A DNA stretch of 64,000 bases from positions 3,906,001-3,970,000 of the forward strand of contig NZ_PGER01000001.1 of the NCBI RefSeq assembly GCF_002797935.1. Direction: 5' to 3'. The first letter of the stretch is position 1. Every line of letters starts with the position of its first letter. Shown one piece after another: positions 12,951 through 20,848 of this stretch. The notes below the pieces were generated by a model that made no database searches, was not told where the DNA came from, and worked only from the letters and a program-made list of their open reading frames with translations. The position numbers were made by a program, and so were the translations under genes. The DNA comes from Flavobacterium sp. 1 (lineage in GTDB: Bacteria; Bacteroidota; Bacteroidia; Flavobacteriales; Flavobacteriaceae).

Positions 12951-14384
12951 TTATAAAATAACTTTACTGGTTGTCCATTTACCGTTTTTAAGCTGGGTTT
13001 TGATAATTAATACTTGCTTAGCAACACCTAAGTCATTAATCACATATTCATTGGTATTGATATTTCTTTTTTCAAACAGCTGTTTTTGGCCCATACTGTA
13101 TATAAAAATTTCATTTATGGAAGCCTCTGCTGAATTAATCGTTATTTCATTATTCTCAACAGAAACAATCAATGGGTTTCCCTTGCCACTATAAAGTCTT
13201 TTAAGAGTATTAACTGCAATTGGAACCAAATCTTCTGGAACTGTTGCAATTGGCTCAGTTACGACTGGAGCAGGAACTTCTGGAACTATTGTAACAGGTT
13301 CAGTTACGGCTGGAGTTGGAACTTCTGGAATTGTTACTGTTGGTTCGGTTACGGCTGGAGCTGGAACAACTGGAACTGTTATCACTGGTTCGGTTACGGT
13401 TGGAACAGGAACAACTGGAACTGTTACAACCGGTTCGGTTACTGCTGGAACAGGAACAACTGGAACTGTTACAACTGGTTCGGTTACGGCTGGAGCTGGA
13501 ACAACTGGAACTGTTACCACCGGTTCAGTTACGGCTGGAGCTGGAACGACTGGAACTGTTACAACCGGTTCAGTTACGGCTGGGACAGGAACGACTGGAA
13601 CTGTTACAACTGGTTCGGTTACGGCTGGAACAGGAACAACTGGAACTGTTGCCACCGGTTCGGTTACGGTTGGAGCTGGAACGACTGGAACTGTTACAAC
13701 CGGTTCGGTTACGGCTGGAACAGGAACAACTGGTTCAGTTACGGTTGGAGTTGGAACTTCTGGAACTGTTACAGTTGGCTCTATAGGAGGTGCTGCTGGT
13801 GGTACTACAGGAGTACTATTAACATAAAGTAACACAAAACGATCATCAAATCTCCCTGCTAATGTTGTAAAACTGTAAGTGCCGTTTTTTAAATTATGAG
13901 TAACGCCGGTAACTAAATCTTTAAGAAAAACATCTTGATTAACAAACAAACCATCTACATGGTCTATAGTAATATTAAATGTGCCAACTATAGTCGTTTT
14001 GTAACCCAATGGTACTTCATCAGTTGTCAAAAATGGCAGACCTCTTCCTTGAATGGTTAGTCTTTTACCTCCATTAATACTATAAAAATCAACGTATGGA
14101 TTCGAATCTAAAGTAACAGCATCATACAATTTATCCCAGCCATTGGTTGCTCCGGTAATATAACCCACCAAGAGCTGTTTAAAAGCTCCTTCTGCATTGG
14201 AAAAATTCAGCCAAACTCTATTTCTTTCTATAAGAGTCTTTTTTGAGACACTTGAGTTCTTAAAAGCACTACGCTCTAACTTAATTTCATTATTACCTGC
14301 CGAAGCTTTTGTATTCATCTCTTTTCCGAAAGAAACTTGTGAAATCAAGAAAAGACCACACATTAAAAGTAAAATTGTTTTCAT
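12951..14384 (-). CDS. Secreted T9SS-type surface protein with Val-Pro-Thr-Glu repeat spacer (477 aa)
   Basis: Residues 1-20 form a signal peptide (MKTILLLMCGLFLISQVSFG). Residues ~55-195 match the penultimate C-terminal block of the giant protein next door ([20 protein letters not shown], then [19 protein letters not shown] and DDRFVLLYVN). Residues ~205-390 are a low-complexity spacer of about twelve units of the form AVTEPVVTVPVVPVP. Residues ~395-477 are a sorting-signal-like end (IFIYSMGQKQLFEK, finishing KWTTSKVIL). The protein therefore consists almost only of the two terminal blocks of a T9SS protein, pushed apart by the repeat, with no large passenger. It has its own terminator. Function is unknown; a spacer or cell-wall stalk is possible. 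No ligand can be named. Confidence 0.85.
   Translation of the reverse strand: MKTILLLMCGLFLISQVSFGKEMNTKASAGNNEIKLERSAFKNSSVSKKTLIERNRVWLNFSNAEGAFKQLLVGYITGATNGWDKLYDAVTLDSNPYVDFYSINGGKRLTIQGRGLPFLTTDEVPLGYKTTIVGTFNITIDHVDGLFVNQDVFLKDLVTGVTHNLKNGTYSFTTLAGRFDDRFVLLYVNSTPVVPPAAPPIEPTVTVPEVPTPTVTEPVVPVPAVTEPVVTVPVVPAPTVTEPVATVPVVPVPAVTEPVVTVPVVPVPAVTEPVVTVPVVPAPAVTEPVVTVPVVPAPAVTEPVVTVPVVPVPAVTEPVVTVPVVPVPTVTEPVITVPVVPAPAVTEPTVTIPEVPTPAVTEPVTIVPEVPAPVVTEPIATVPEDLVPIAVNTLKRLYSGKGNPLIVSVENNEITINSAEASINEIFIYSMGQKQLFEKRNINTNEYVINDLGVAKQVLIIKTQLKNGKWTTSKVIL
13215..13775 (-). repeat. 45-bp coding repeat (15-residue VTEP units)
   Basis: About twelve units with a 45-bp period, each encoding a variant of AVTEPVVTVPVVPVP. 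One unit near the N-terminal side is shortened to 10 residues. Central units are nearly identical in DNA and edge units are degenerate, the pattern expected of slippage or unequal recombination. Copy number probably varies between strains. Confidence 0.95.
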
Positions 14385-14821
14385 AAGAATAGCCTGTTAA
14401 ATTTATGTTCAGTATTCAATTAATCATCTAAATAGGTAACTTATTATTTTGGGATTTAAAGCATACTCGAATTTAATGAATAAATTTAAAAAAATAGAAG
14501 AAAAGCACGTTTAATCGATTAAAAACATATTTTTTAATTTACAGTAATAATTAACTTACATAATAATCGAGATTTAACCCGCTGGGTATAATTATTTTTA
14601 AACACATAGAAAAATAGATTTTATAGTACATAAGAAGAACTTGATAGACGTTTACTTTTCTCATAACCAATCTGCGCAAAAAATAGTAGTCTTTCAATTC
14701 ATCCCTTGATAATTTAATATTAAATCTATGTTTCTTTATGGCTCCTATTTAAACAGAATTAGACCCAGCTTGTTGAAACAATAAAAATGAAGCACATTCT
14801 ATTTCTTCGTTCGAAAAAAAT
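14385..14821. other. Gene-free AT-rich stretch between divergent genes
   Basis: About 440 bases with no supportable coding frame. It should contain the promoter of the leftward surface gene starting at 14384. A perfect 14-bp palindrome TTTAATCGATTAAA lies at 14510-14523. Nothing else is recognisable. Confidence 0.45.
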
Positions 14822-14829
14822 TACTTTTG
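14822..14829 (+). promoter_or_regulatory. Candidate -7 box of recX
   Basis: TACTTTTG matches the Bacteroidota -7 consensus TANNTTTG and lies 30 bases before the recX start codon. No clear TTTG -33 partner is seen at the usual distance. Confidence 0.5.
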
Positions 14830-14859
14830 CGTCAAGACAACTAAAACATAGCATTGTTC

Positions 14860-15336
14860 ATGAAAGAAGTCTATTCGACCAAAGAAGCCATTCAAAAAAT
14901 AGAACATTTTTGTGCTTATCAAGAACGCTGCCATCAGGAAGTGGTGTCCAAGCTATGGAGCATGAAATTGGATGCGTCAGAAATTGATGAAGTTATAGTG
15001 CATCTTATTGAACACAATTTTCTTAATGAATCACGGTTTGCCTGCAGTTTTGCCCGTGGAAAACACCGCATCAAGCATTGGGGAAAAATCCGAATTACCA
15101 ATGAACTAAAAATGCGGAATATCAATCAGACACTGATCAATATTGCCCTGAAAGAAATTGAACCCGAAGAATACATCACCACATTTGAAGAATTAGCCGA
15201 AAGGAATTGGAACTCCATCACAGAAAAAAATGTCCTAAAAAAAAGAAAGAAATTTTGTGATTATATGCTCCGCCGAGGATTTGAAAGTAATTTAATTTAT
15301 GATAAAGTAAAAGAATTAGAAAGCAGTGAGCAGTAA
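14860..15336 (+). CDS. recX: RecX family regulatory protein
   Basis: A 158-residue helical protein with the repeated three-helix architecture of RecX: motifs LIEHNFLNESRFACSFARGK and KHWGKIRITNELKMRNI, then a second repeat ending in CDYMLRRGFESNLIYDKV. RecX binds RecA filaments and inhibits recombinase and co-protease activity. I chose the ATG at 14860; a TTG two codons upstream is also in frame but less likely. It is not next to recA here, which is common in Bacteroidota. It is convergent with the ketoacyl synthase gene, with repeat-rich DNA between. Confidence 0.9.
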   Translation: MKEVYSTKEAIQKIEHFCAYQERCHQEVVSKLWSMKLDASEIDEVIVHLIEHNFLNESRFACSFARGKHRIKHWGKIRITNELKMRNINQTLINIALKEIEPEEYITTFEELAERNWNSITEKNVLKKRKKFCDYMLRRGFESNLIYDKVKELESSEQ

Positions 15337-15397
15337 ACAGTTTATTAGTAACAAAGTCATAATAAATAGATCAATAAAACTGATTTATTTTGAAAGC

Positions 15398-15435
15398 ATC
15401 TGTGAAATCGGTATAATCCGTACAAATCTGCGGCT
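15398..15435. repeat. Copy of the flavobacterial ATCTGTG...ATCCGT...CTGCGGCT word repeat
   Basis: Words of the type ATCTGTGAAATCGG, TAATCCGT and AAATCTGCGGCT follow one another between two convergent genes. The same words recur in this window at 16719-16800, 21475-21510, 21909-21941 and 50281-50320. Confidence 0.6.
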
Positions 15436-15450
15436 AAAAAAAATGTACAT

Positions 15451-16605
15451 TTAAATACTCAAAAGCACACTCACAGCATTCCCTCCAAAACCAACCGCAT
15501 TGACCAATACCTTACGAATAGGTTTTGTCTGTCTTTGCGCTTCCGCAAAAGGAACTCCGATGAACTGATTGTGCTGCATCATCAAAATAGCCATTTCCAT
15601 ACTCAAAATTCCTGATGCGCCAAAAGTATGTCCAATTTTCCATTTGTTGGTTGTCAATAAAGGCATGTTTCCGCTAAAGACTTTTTCAATAGCTTTGTAT
15701 TCCGTTAAATCACCTTTTATCGTTCCTGGAGCATGCATCACGATGGCATCAACTTCGGATAAATCTGTGTTTGCTAAAGCCATTTTCATTGATTTTTGAA
15801 AACAGTCCGCTTCTGCAGAAATCGAAATGTTGTGTTCCAAAATTTCAGTAGCATAGCCGATGCCTTCAATAAAAGCCAAGGCATTTTCTTTTTTCCCAAT
15901 TTCGAGACAGCACACTCCTGCTCCTTCTCCCAAAATCATGGTATTTTGCTTTTTGTCCAGATCCAAAGCACGGTTGGGATATTTTTCGTCACTTTTGGAG
16001 TAAATTTTCAGAGCCCTCATTTGACCAATCGTAAAATCGGTTAAAGGTGCTTCACTGCCGCCAACCAAAAATTTATCGGCCATACCTGAACGAAGCCACG
16101 CCACACCATTAAGAACCGCATGCAGTGCCGTAGAACAAGTGATGGAATGTGAAATTTCGGGTCCTGAACTCTGCAGATCATGACCAACCCAAGAAGAAAT
16201 ATTCCCTAGTGTGGTCGTTGGCGAAGCTAAAGTCTGCACCTTTCCACTCTCTAAGTATTCCTGAAAATGTTTTTCAAATAAATCAGTAGCCCCGCGGGAG
16301 GAACCAATGTTGATTCCGAAAATATCCTTATCATTCCATCCTGCTTTTTCAATCGCTTTCCGTGAAGCTGCCATTGCAAACAGAACGGATTTATCCAAAG
16401 ACTTGTACTTTATGTCCGATTGCCGTAAGGCTTCAACTTCTGTCTTAGAATCCTCATCAAGTGCGGCAACAGCAGTATTTTGATGATCCAGAAATTGTAT
16501 TGAGAAACAAGGATTTTCCCAAAGGTAATTTTTCCAAACAGTATCAGATGAATTCCCTAATGACGAAATGGATGTTATGGCGGTTATGGAGATAATTTGT
16601 GACAA
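15451..16605 (-). CDS. Beta-ketoacyl-ACP synthase-like thiolase-fold enzyme
   Basis: 384 residues of the KAS I/II (FabB/FabF) fold, which condenses malonyl-ACP with an acyl thioester. Visible catalytic elements are Cys157 (SITCSTALHA), His291 (VMHAPGT in place of the usual NAHGTGT), Lys321 and His326 (NKWKIGHTFGASG), and the C-terminal GFGGNA glycine loop. It is about 30 residues shorter than typical FabF. No in-frame ATG precedes the conserved core and a stop lies just upstream, so a TTG start at 16605 is chosen. It sits directly downstream of bioA on the same strand, which suggests a role linked to biotin, perhaps in making or handling the pimeloyl chain; that is inference. An aryl-polyene or flexirubin-type KAS is a possible alternative, but no such cluster is seen here. 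Confidence 0.85.
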   Translation of the reverse strand: MSQIISITAITSISSLGNSSDTVWKNYLWENPCFSIQFLDHQNTAVAALDEDSKTEVEALRQSDIKYKSLDKSVLFAMAASRKAIEKAGWNDKDIFGINIGSSRGATDLFEKHFQEYLESGKVQTLASPTTTLGNISSWVGHDLQSSGPEISHSITCSTALHAVLNGVAWLRSGMADKFLVGGSEAPLTDFTIGQMRALKIYSKSDEKYPNRALDLDKKQNTMILGEGAGVCCLEIGKKENALAFIEGIGYATEILEHNISISAEADCFQKSMKMALANTDLSEVDAIVMHAPGTIKGDLTEYKAIEKVFSGNMPLLTTNKWKIGHTFGASGILSMEMAILMMQHNQFIGVPFAEAQRQTKPIRKVLVNAVGFGGNAVSVLLSI

Positions 16606-16623
16606 AATATTCTATTGTGATTT

Positions 16624-16800
16624 GACCGCAAAGGTCGCAAAGTTTTACGCAAAGTCCGCAAATAATTATGTTCCTTTTTTACATCAACCCTTTATTTGCT
16701 AACCTGTGAGCGTAAATGGCACACAGATGACACAGATACTACTGATAAAAACAGTTTTTTAATCCGTGTGAATCTGTTTAATCCGTCTAATCTGTGGCAA
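16624..16800. repeat. Two intergenic word-repeat families between bioA and the KAS gene
   Basis: From 16624 to about 16662 the word CGCAAAG recurs (ACCGCAAAGG, GTCGCAAAG, TACGCAAAG, TCCGCAAA). From 16719 to 16800 the second family appears (CACAGATGACACAGAT, then AATCCGTGTGAATCTG and TTTAATCCGTCTAATCTGTGG), with its ends able to pair as an inverted repeat. No coding frame is present. Confidence 0.7.
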
Positions 16801-16804
16801 ATAA

Positions 16805-18076
16805 CTAAGCGATATCTAAAGCCTTTTCAACCACTTCATACACTTTTTTCAGTTGTGTATCGGTAATCACATAAGGAGGCAAAATGTAAACGATATTCCC
16901 AACCGGCCGCAGAATCACCCCATTTTCAATAAAGAAATCATAAAGCCTGTTGCGCAAAGTTCCGTAATAGCTTGCCGAAGTTTCTGTTTTAATTTCCAAT
17001 GCAAAAATAACCCCGAGAACTCTCGTGGCCGTAACCATAGGATGATTTTCAATATGTTTTTTAAATGCTAAATGGCTTTTATTTATTCTAACCAAATTAT
17101 GCTGTATTGTAGCTGTTTCCAACAAAGTCAAACTAGCCAAAGCCGCTGCGCAGCCTGTAGGATTTGCGGTGAAAGTATGGCCGTGAAATAATGCTTTATT
17201 GATATCTTCATCATAAAAAGCATCGAAAAGATCGTGGGTAAAAGTCGTTATCGCCATCGGGATGGTGCCTCCAGTCAACGCTTTGGACAAACACATCATA
17301 TCTGGTTTTTGTTCCAAATAATCACAGGCAAACGTTTTACCGGTTTTCCCAAAGCCCGTCATTACTTCATCGGCAATCGTGAGAACATTGTTTTCTTGGC
17401 AAATTTTAATTAATTGATCCAATGCTTCGGGTTCGTACATCACCATTCCGGCTGCTCCCTGCACCAAAGGCTCAAATATAAAACCAGCGCAATCATGATT
17501 TTTTATAACTTCCCTAAGCGCATCAAAACTTGTTTGCTCCTGCCCTTTTACAGGCACTGGAATCCGAATCACATCAATGAACATTCCTTGAAAAGCCTGC
17601 GTATAAAATGAAATTCCGCTGGCAGCCATTGCGGCAAAAGTATCGCCATGAAAAGCATTTTCGAAAGCTATTATTGTTGTTCTCTTTTCGCCTTTGTTGT
17701 AAAAATACTGCAAAGCCACTTTAATCGCCACTTCAACCGATGTAGATCCATTATCCGAGAAAAACACTTTTTTTTGATTATCAGGTAAAATAGCCAAAAG
17801 TTTTTCAGCCAAAATTATTGCTGGTTCATGCGTAAAACCGCCAAACAAAACATGTTCCAATGTGGTCAGCTGTTTATAAATCGCATCGGCAATGTATTTG
17901 TTAGAATGTCCATAAGGATTGACCCACCAGGAAGCGATGGCGTCAATGTATTCTTTGTTGTTTTCGTCCCAAAGCAAAGCTCCTTCTCCTTTAGTAATTG
18001 CAATAGGAAGAGCTGCCGTTTTATGCTGGGTATAAGGATGCCAAAGATGCTGGCTGTCTCTTTCGATTAAAGTCAT
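16805..18076 (-). CDS. bioA: Adenosylmethionine-8-amino-7-oxononanoate aminotransferase
   Basis: 423 residues, the usual BioA length. This class III PLP aminotransferase converts KAPA to 7,8-diaminopelargonate using S-adenosylmethionine as amino donor. Visible signatures are LWHPYTQ near the N-terminus (substrate site), WWVNPYGH, the AFHGDTFAAMA loop, the PLP-binding Asp236 (IADEVMTGFGKTG) and the Schiff-base Lys265 (LSKALTGG). It lies upstream of the KAS-like gene on the same strand. The upstream neighbour in the reading direction is now an insertion-sequence pair that separates it from bioD, so transcription from bioD may be interrupted. Confidence 0.95.
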   Translation of the reverse strand: MTLIERDSQHLWHPYTQHKTAALPIAITKGEGALLWDENNKEYIDAIASWWVNPYGHSNKYIADAIYKQLTTLEHVLFGGFTHEPAIILAEKLLAILPDNQKKVFFSDNGSTSVEVAIKVALQYFYNKGEKRTTIIAFENAFHGDTFAAMAASGISFYTQAFQGMFIDVIRIPVPVKGQEQTSFDALREVIKNHDCAGFIFEPLVQGAAGMVMYEPEALDQLIKICQENNVLTIADEVMTGFGKTGKTFACDYLEQKPDMMCLSKALTGGTIPMAITTFTHDLFDAFYDEDINKALFHGHTFTANPTGCAAALASLTLLETATIQHNLVRINKSHLAFKKHIENHPMVTATRVLGVIFALEIKTETSASYYGTLRNRLYDFFIENGVILRPVGNIVYILPPYVITDTQLKKVYEVVEKALDIA

Positions 18077-18160
18077 TGGATAAAAGAATATAGATAACAG
18101 AGTATAGAAAAAAGACTAATGTATGTCCCTGATATATGTTGACCACAAAAGTCAATTTAT

Positions 18161-18559
18161 ATGAAAGCAAATTTAAAGAATATTCGAAAGAATCGGCATT
18201 ATTCAGAAGATTTTAAACGGGAAATAGTTTCTATTTTTGAAAGTGGCAAGTTTAGTGTTCCTCAATTGGAAAAACTTTACGGAATCAATAATGTTACGAT
18301 TTATAAATGGATTTATAAATTTTCTACTTTTAACGAAAAAGGATTTAGAGTTATTGAAATGAAAGGAAGTAGTATTGATAAACTAAAACAGCTCGAGCTG
18401 AAAGTAAAAGAGTTAGAACAAATTGTTGGTCAAAAGCAAATTAAGATTGATTATTTGGAGAAAATGATTGACATTGCCAAAGATGATTTAAATATTGATA
18501 TTAAAAAAAACTACAATACCCCACAATCGACTGGTTCAGAAATAATAAAGAAAAAGTAA
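18161..18559 (+). CDS. IS3-family transposase OrfA
   Basis: 132 residues: an N-terminal helix-turn-helix (YSEDFKREIVSIFESGKFSV, then LEKLYGINNVTIYKWI) that binds the element's ends, and a C-terminal leucine-zipper-like helix (residues ~70-110) for multimerisation. It overlaps the frame leading into OrfB, and the frameshift site lies near its 3' end. As a stand-alone product it would act as a regulator; fused to OrfB it would make the active transposase. Confidence 0.92.
   Translation: MKANLKNIRKNRHYSEDFKREIVSIFESGKFSVPQLEKLYGINNVTIYKWIYKFSTFNEKGFRVIEMKGSSIDKLKQLELKVKELEQIVGQKQIKIDYLEKMIDIAKDDLNIDIKKNYNTPQSTGSEIIKKK
18503..18511 (+). promoter_or_regulatory. Programmed -1 frameshift slippery site of the IS3 element
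   Basis: A run of eight A then C. In the orfA frame this reads AAA AAA AAC, giving the heptamer A AAA AAC at 18505-18511. Slipping back one base enters the orfB frame, which is open from here and passes through the sense codons YPTIDWFRNN into the annotated orfB start. Confidence 0.75.
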
Positions 18560-18567
18560 AATTTTCC

Positions 18568-19368
18568 ATGAATCAGCTTTATAAAATTGTTGGAGTTAGT
18601 AAACAAGCCGTAAGTCAGTATTCGAACAGACAAACTGTTTTTGATAAAAATGTCCATAATCTAATAATAGAAGCTGAGGAACTAAGGGAAGATCACCCTG
18701 GTTGTGGGGTTGAGAAGATGTATAGTAGCCTTAAACCCGATTTTATAGGCAGAGATAGATTTGTGGATTTGTTTATGGATTTGGGATTTAGGATAAAAAA
18801 GAAAAAGAATTATAGGAGAACAACTTATGCGTCATCGATTTATTATCCAAATTTGATAAAAGGGATGAGTTTAAACGCTCCTTCTATGATTTGGCAGTCG
18901 GATATCACCTATATACATGTTGGCGATAAGTTTTATTATGCTGTATTTATAATCGATGTTTACACAAAGAAAATAGTTGGTTATCAAGTATCAAACCATA
19001 TGAGAGCCACAGCCAATATAAATGCGCTAAACGAAGCATTAAAAGGTAACAAAGCGCCATTAATTCATCATTCAGACAGAGGCAGCCAATATATCTGCAA
19101 AGAATACAATGAATTGCTAAAGGTCAATAAAAGTAAAATCAGCATGGCTCTTTCTGGACAAGACAATGCTTATGCCGAAAGAATAAATAGAACAATAAAA
19201 GAAGAGTATTTGGATTATTGGACTCCAAAAACATTTGAACAGTTAAAAAGATGTGTCGAAAAAGCTGTAAATCATTATAATAACAAAAGACCTCATAACA
19301 ATATTGGAAAATTAAGTCCGATAGAATTTGAAAATAAGTGGTTTAATGATGGCTCATTTTCTAGGTAG
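18568..19368 (+). pseudogene. IS3-family transposase OrfB, C-terminus displaced by IS256-type insertion
   Basis: 266-residue frame with the DDE integrase core (rve): first Asp in WQSDITYIH, second Asp in HHSDRGSQY, Glu in NAYAERINRTIKEE, and the HYNNKRPH end motif. After codon 265 the frame runs into the inserted element and stops after one foreign codon. The original end survives on the other side at 20717-20772: joining the two halves gives a 283-residue protein ending in EKQLKIGQH just before the right inverted repeat. The catalytic triad is intact, so the shortened protein might still work, but the element's right end is now over 1.3 kb further away. Confidence 0.88.
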
Positions 19369-19385
19369 TATCCCATAAAGTGTGT

Positions 19386-19435
19386 AAGTAAAAAAAGTAT
19401 GAGGGTTTGTGCAAACGCTCATACTTTTTTTACTT
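19386..19435 (+). terminator. Long hairpin just inside the left end of the IS256-type element
   Basis: Two 24-bp arms (19386-19409 and 19412-19435) pair with one mismatch around a two-base loop; the lower stem is A7 opposite T7. It therefore resembles a strong terminator in both directions and lies between the left inverted repeat and the transposase start. Its likely job is to stop outside transcription from reading into the transposase gene. Confidence 0.75.
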
Positions 19436-19457
19436 AATTTTAATATTTACACATTTT

Positions 19458-20654
19458 ATGAAAAAGGAAGATTTATTATCCGATGAATTTTTGAAGCAAT
19501 TCAAAACAGGCGAAGACCTTTATGGCTTTTTAGCCCAACTACAAAAACGAGGAATAGAGAAAATGCTCGAAGGCGAATTAGATGCTCATTTAGGGTATGA
19601 AAAGCACGAGAAAACTACTAAACCCAATGCTCGTAATGGTTTCTCTAACAAGAAAATAAAAACCTCATTTGGAGAATCCGAGATTCAAGTTCCAAGAGAT
19701 CGAGACGCTTCATTTAACCCACTAATTGTTCCCAAAAGGCAAAGTATGCTTGATGGTTTAGAGAACGTAATTATCTCTCTCTATGCCAAAGGAATGAGCA
19801 ATAGTGACATTGAAGAACAAATTAGAGAAGTCTATAACTTTGAGGTTTCTACCAGTACCATCTCCAGAATTACCGATACTGTTTCGAGTGATATTATTGC
19901 TTGGCAAAATAGGCCTTTAGAATCTGTTTATTTAATAGTTTGGATGGACGGCATTGTTTTTAAAGTTCGTGAAAACTCAAAAATAATCAACAAAACCATC
20001 TATTTAGCCGTTGGTCTGAACCGAGAAGGTAAGAAAGAAGTACTGGGAATGTGGCTAGGAAAAAATGAAAGTGCTAGTTTTTGGCTTGGAGTTCTAACCG
20101 ATTTAAAAGCTAGAGGTGTTCAAGATATACTAATTACTGCTACTGACAACCTAAATGGTTTTACGCAAACCATCAAAAATGTATTCCCAGAATCACAAAC
20201 CCAAATCTGTGTAGTACACCAAATCAGGAACTCGGCACGTTATGTGGTTTGGAAGGATAAAAAAGATTTTTCAGCAGATATGAAGCTTATTTACAACGCT
20301 CCAACTAAAGAAGCGGCCAAAGCATCCTTGGAAGATTTTTCTAAAAAATGGAATCATAAATATCCCTATGCGATTAAATCCTGGAAAGAAAATTGGGAGG
20401 AACTTACCGTATTTTTTGACTTTCCTGTAGAAATCAGAAAAATAATTTACACCACAAATTTAATCGAAAATCTCAATGGCAAAATCAGAAAATATACCAA
20501 AAACAAATTATCATTCCCAACAGATGAAGCTGTTTTAAAATCTGTATATTTGGCTTTGAGAGAAGCAACCAAAAAATGGTCAATGCCAATCCAAAACTGG
20601 GGATTAATCCTCAACCAGTTCTTAACTATATTTGAAAAAAGGGTTCAACTTTAA
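19458..20654 (+). CDS. IS256-family (MULE superfamily) transposase
   Basis: 398 residues from the ATG at 19458; an in-frame ATG 17 codons upstream falls in the hairpin arm and is less likely. Visible are the N-terminal LGYEKHE region, the first catalytic Asp ([10 protein letters not shown]), the second Asp (TATDNLNGF), the C-x2-H motif (CVVHQIRNS) and the final Glu ([17 protein letters not shown]). The length is usual for the family. It cuts and pastes or copies its own element, generating the 8-bp target repeats seen outside. No internal stop or frameshift. Confidence 0.95.
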   Translation: MKKEDLLSDEFLKQFKTGEDLYGFLAQLQKRGIEKMLEGELDAHLGYEKHEKTTKPNARNGFSNKKIKTSFGESEIQVPRDRDASFNPLIVPKRQSMLDGLENVIISLYAKGMSNSDIEEQIREVYNFEVSTSTISRITDTVSSDIIAWQNRPLESVYLIVWMDGIVFKVRENSKIINKTIYLAVGLNREGKKEVLGMWLGKNESASFWLGVLTDLKARGVQDILITATDNLNGFTQTIKNVFPESQTQICVVHQIRNSARYVVWKDKKDFSADMKLIYNAPTKEAAKASLEDFSKKWNHKYPYAIKSWKENWEELTVFFDFPVEIRKIIYTTNLIENLNGKIRKYTKNKLSFPTDEAVLKSVYLALREATKKWSMPIQNWGLILNQFLTIFEKRVQL

Positions 20655-20848
20655 TTAAAAAGTCAAACCCCTATAGTTTTTAACTTACACACTTTTTAGG
20701 ATAGTGTCATTTTCTAAACCGATTTTAACTATTTTTGATAATGAAAAACAATTAAAAATCGGTCAACACTAATCAGGGAAGTTCATAAACACTGTGATTT
20801 TCGACAAAGATAAGAAAGTCTATTCTCTTTATTCTATATTCTATTGTC

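Larger units (their letters stand above)
19364..20708 (+). mobile_element. IS256-family element nested in the IS3-type element
   Basis: 1345 bp bounded by 26-bp imperfect inverted repeats at 19364-19389 and 20683-20708 (21 of 26 positions agree; the inner 13 bases AAAGTGTGTAAGT are perfect). Identical 8-bp copies of ATTTTCTA lie directly outside at 19356-19363 and 20709-20716, the target duplication size known for IS256 elements. The transposase frame is full length and undamaged, so this insertion looks recent. Confidence 0.95.
18126..20779 (+). mobile_element. IS3-family element, interrupted by an IS256-family element
   Basis: Terminal inverted repeats TCCCTGATATATGTTGACC (18126-18144) and the complement of 20761-20779 agree at 16 of 19 positions. 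Inside are orfA and orfB of IS3 type with a -1 frameshift signal. Removing the nested element and one target copy (1353 bp) leaves about 1300 bp, a normal IS3-family size. I see no clear 3-4-bp target duplication outside the repeats, so the insertion is old or its ends have been altered. It lies between bioD and bioA. Confidence 0.9.

Noticed and set aside
13215..13775. Regular short repeats that might be a CRISPR array
   Set aside because: No unique spacers; the repeats are contiguous, in frame and coding.
13316..13786. 156-residue plus-strand open frame of Leu-Glu-Leu repeats
   Set aside because: It is the antisense of the 45-bp VTEP repeat, open only because the repeat length is a multiple of three.
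14510..14523. 14-bp palindrome TTTAATCGATTAAA in the gap before recX
   Set aside because: Very AT-rich and isolated; likely chance in such DNA, and too far from either start to support an operator call.
14787..14987. 66-residue plus-strand frame overlapping recX
   Set aside because: It lies in another frame of recX and its upstream DNA, with no coding character.
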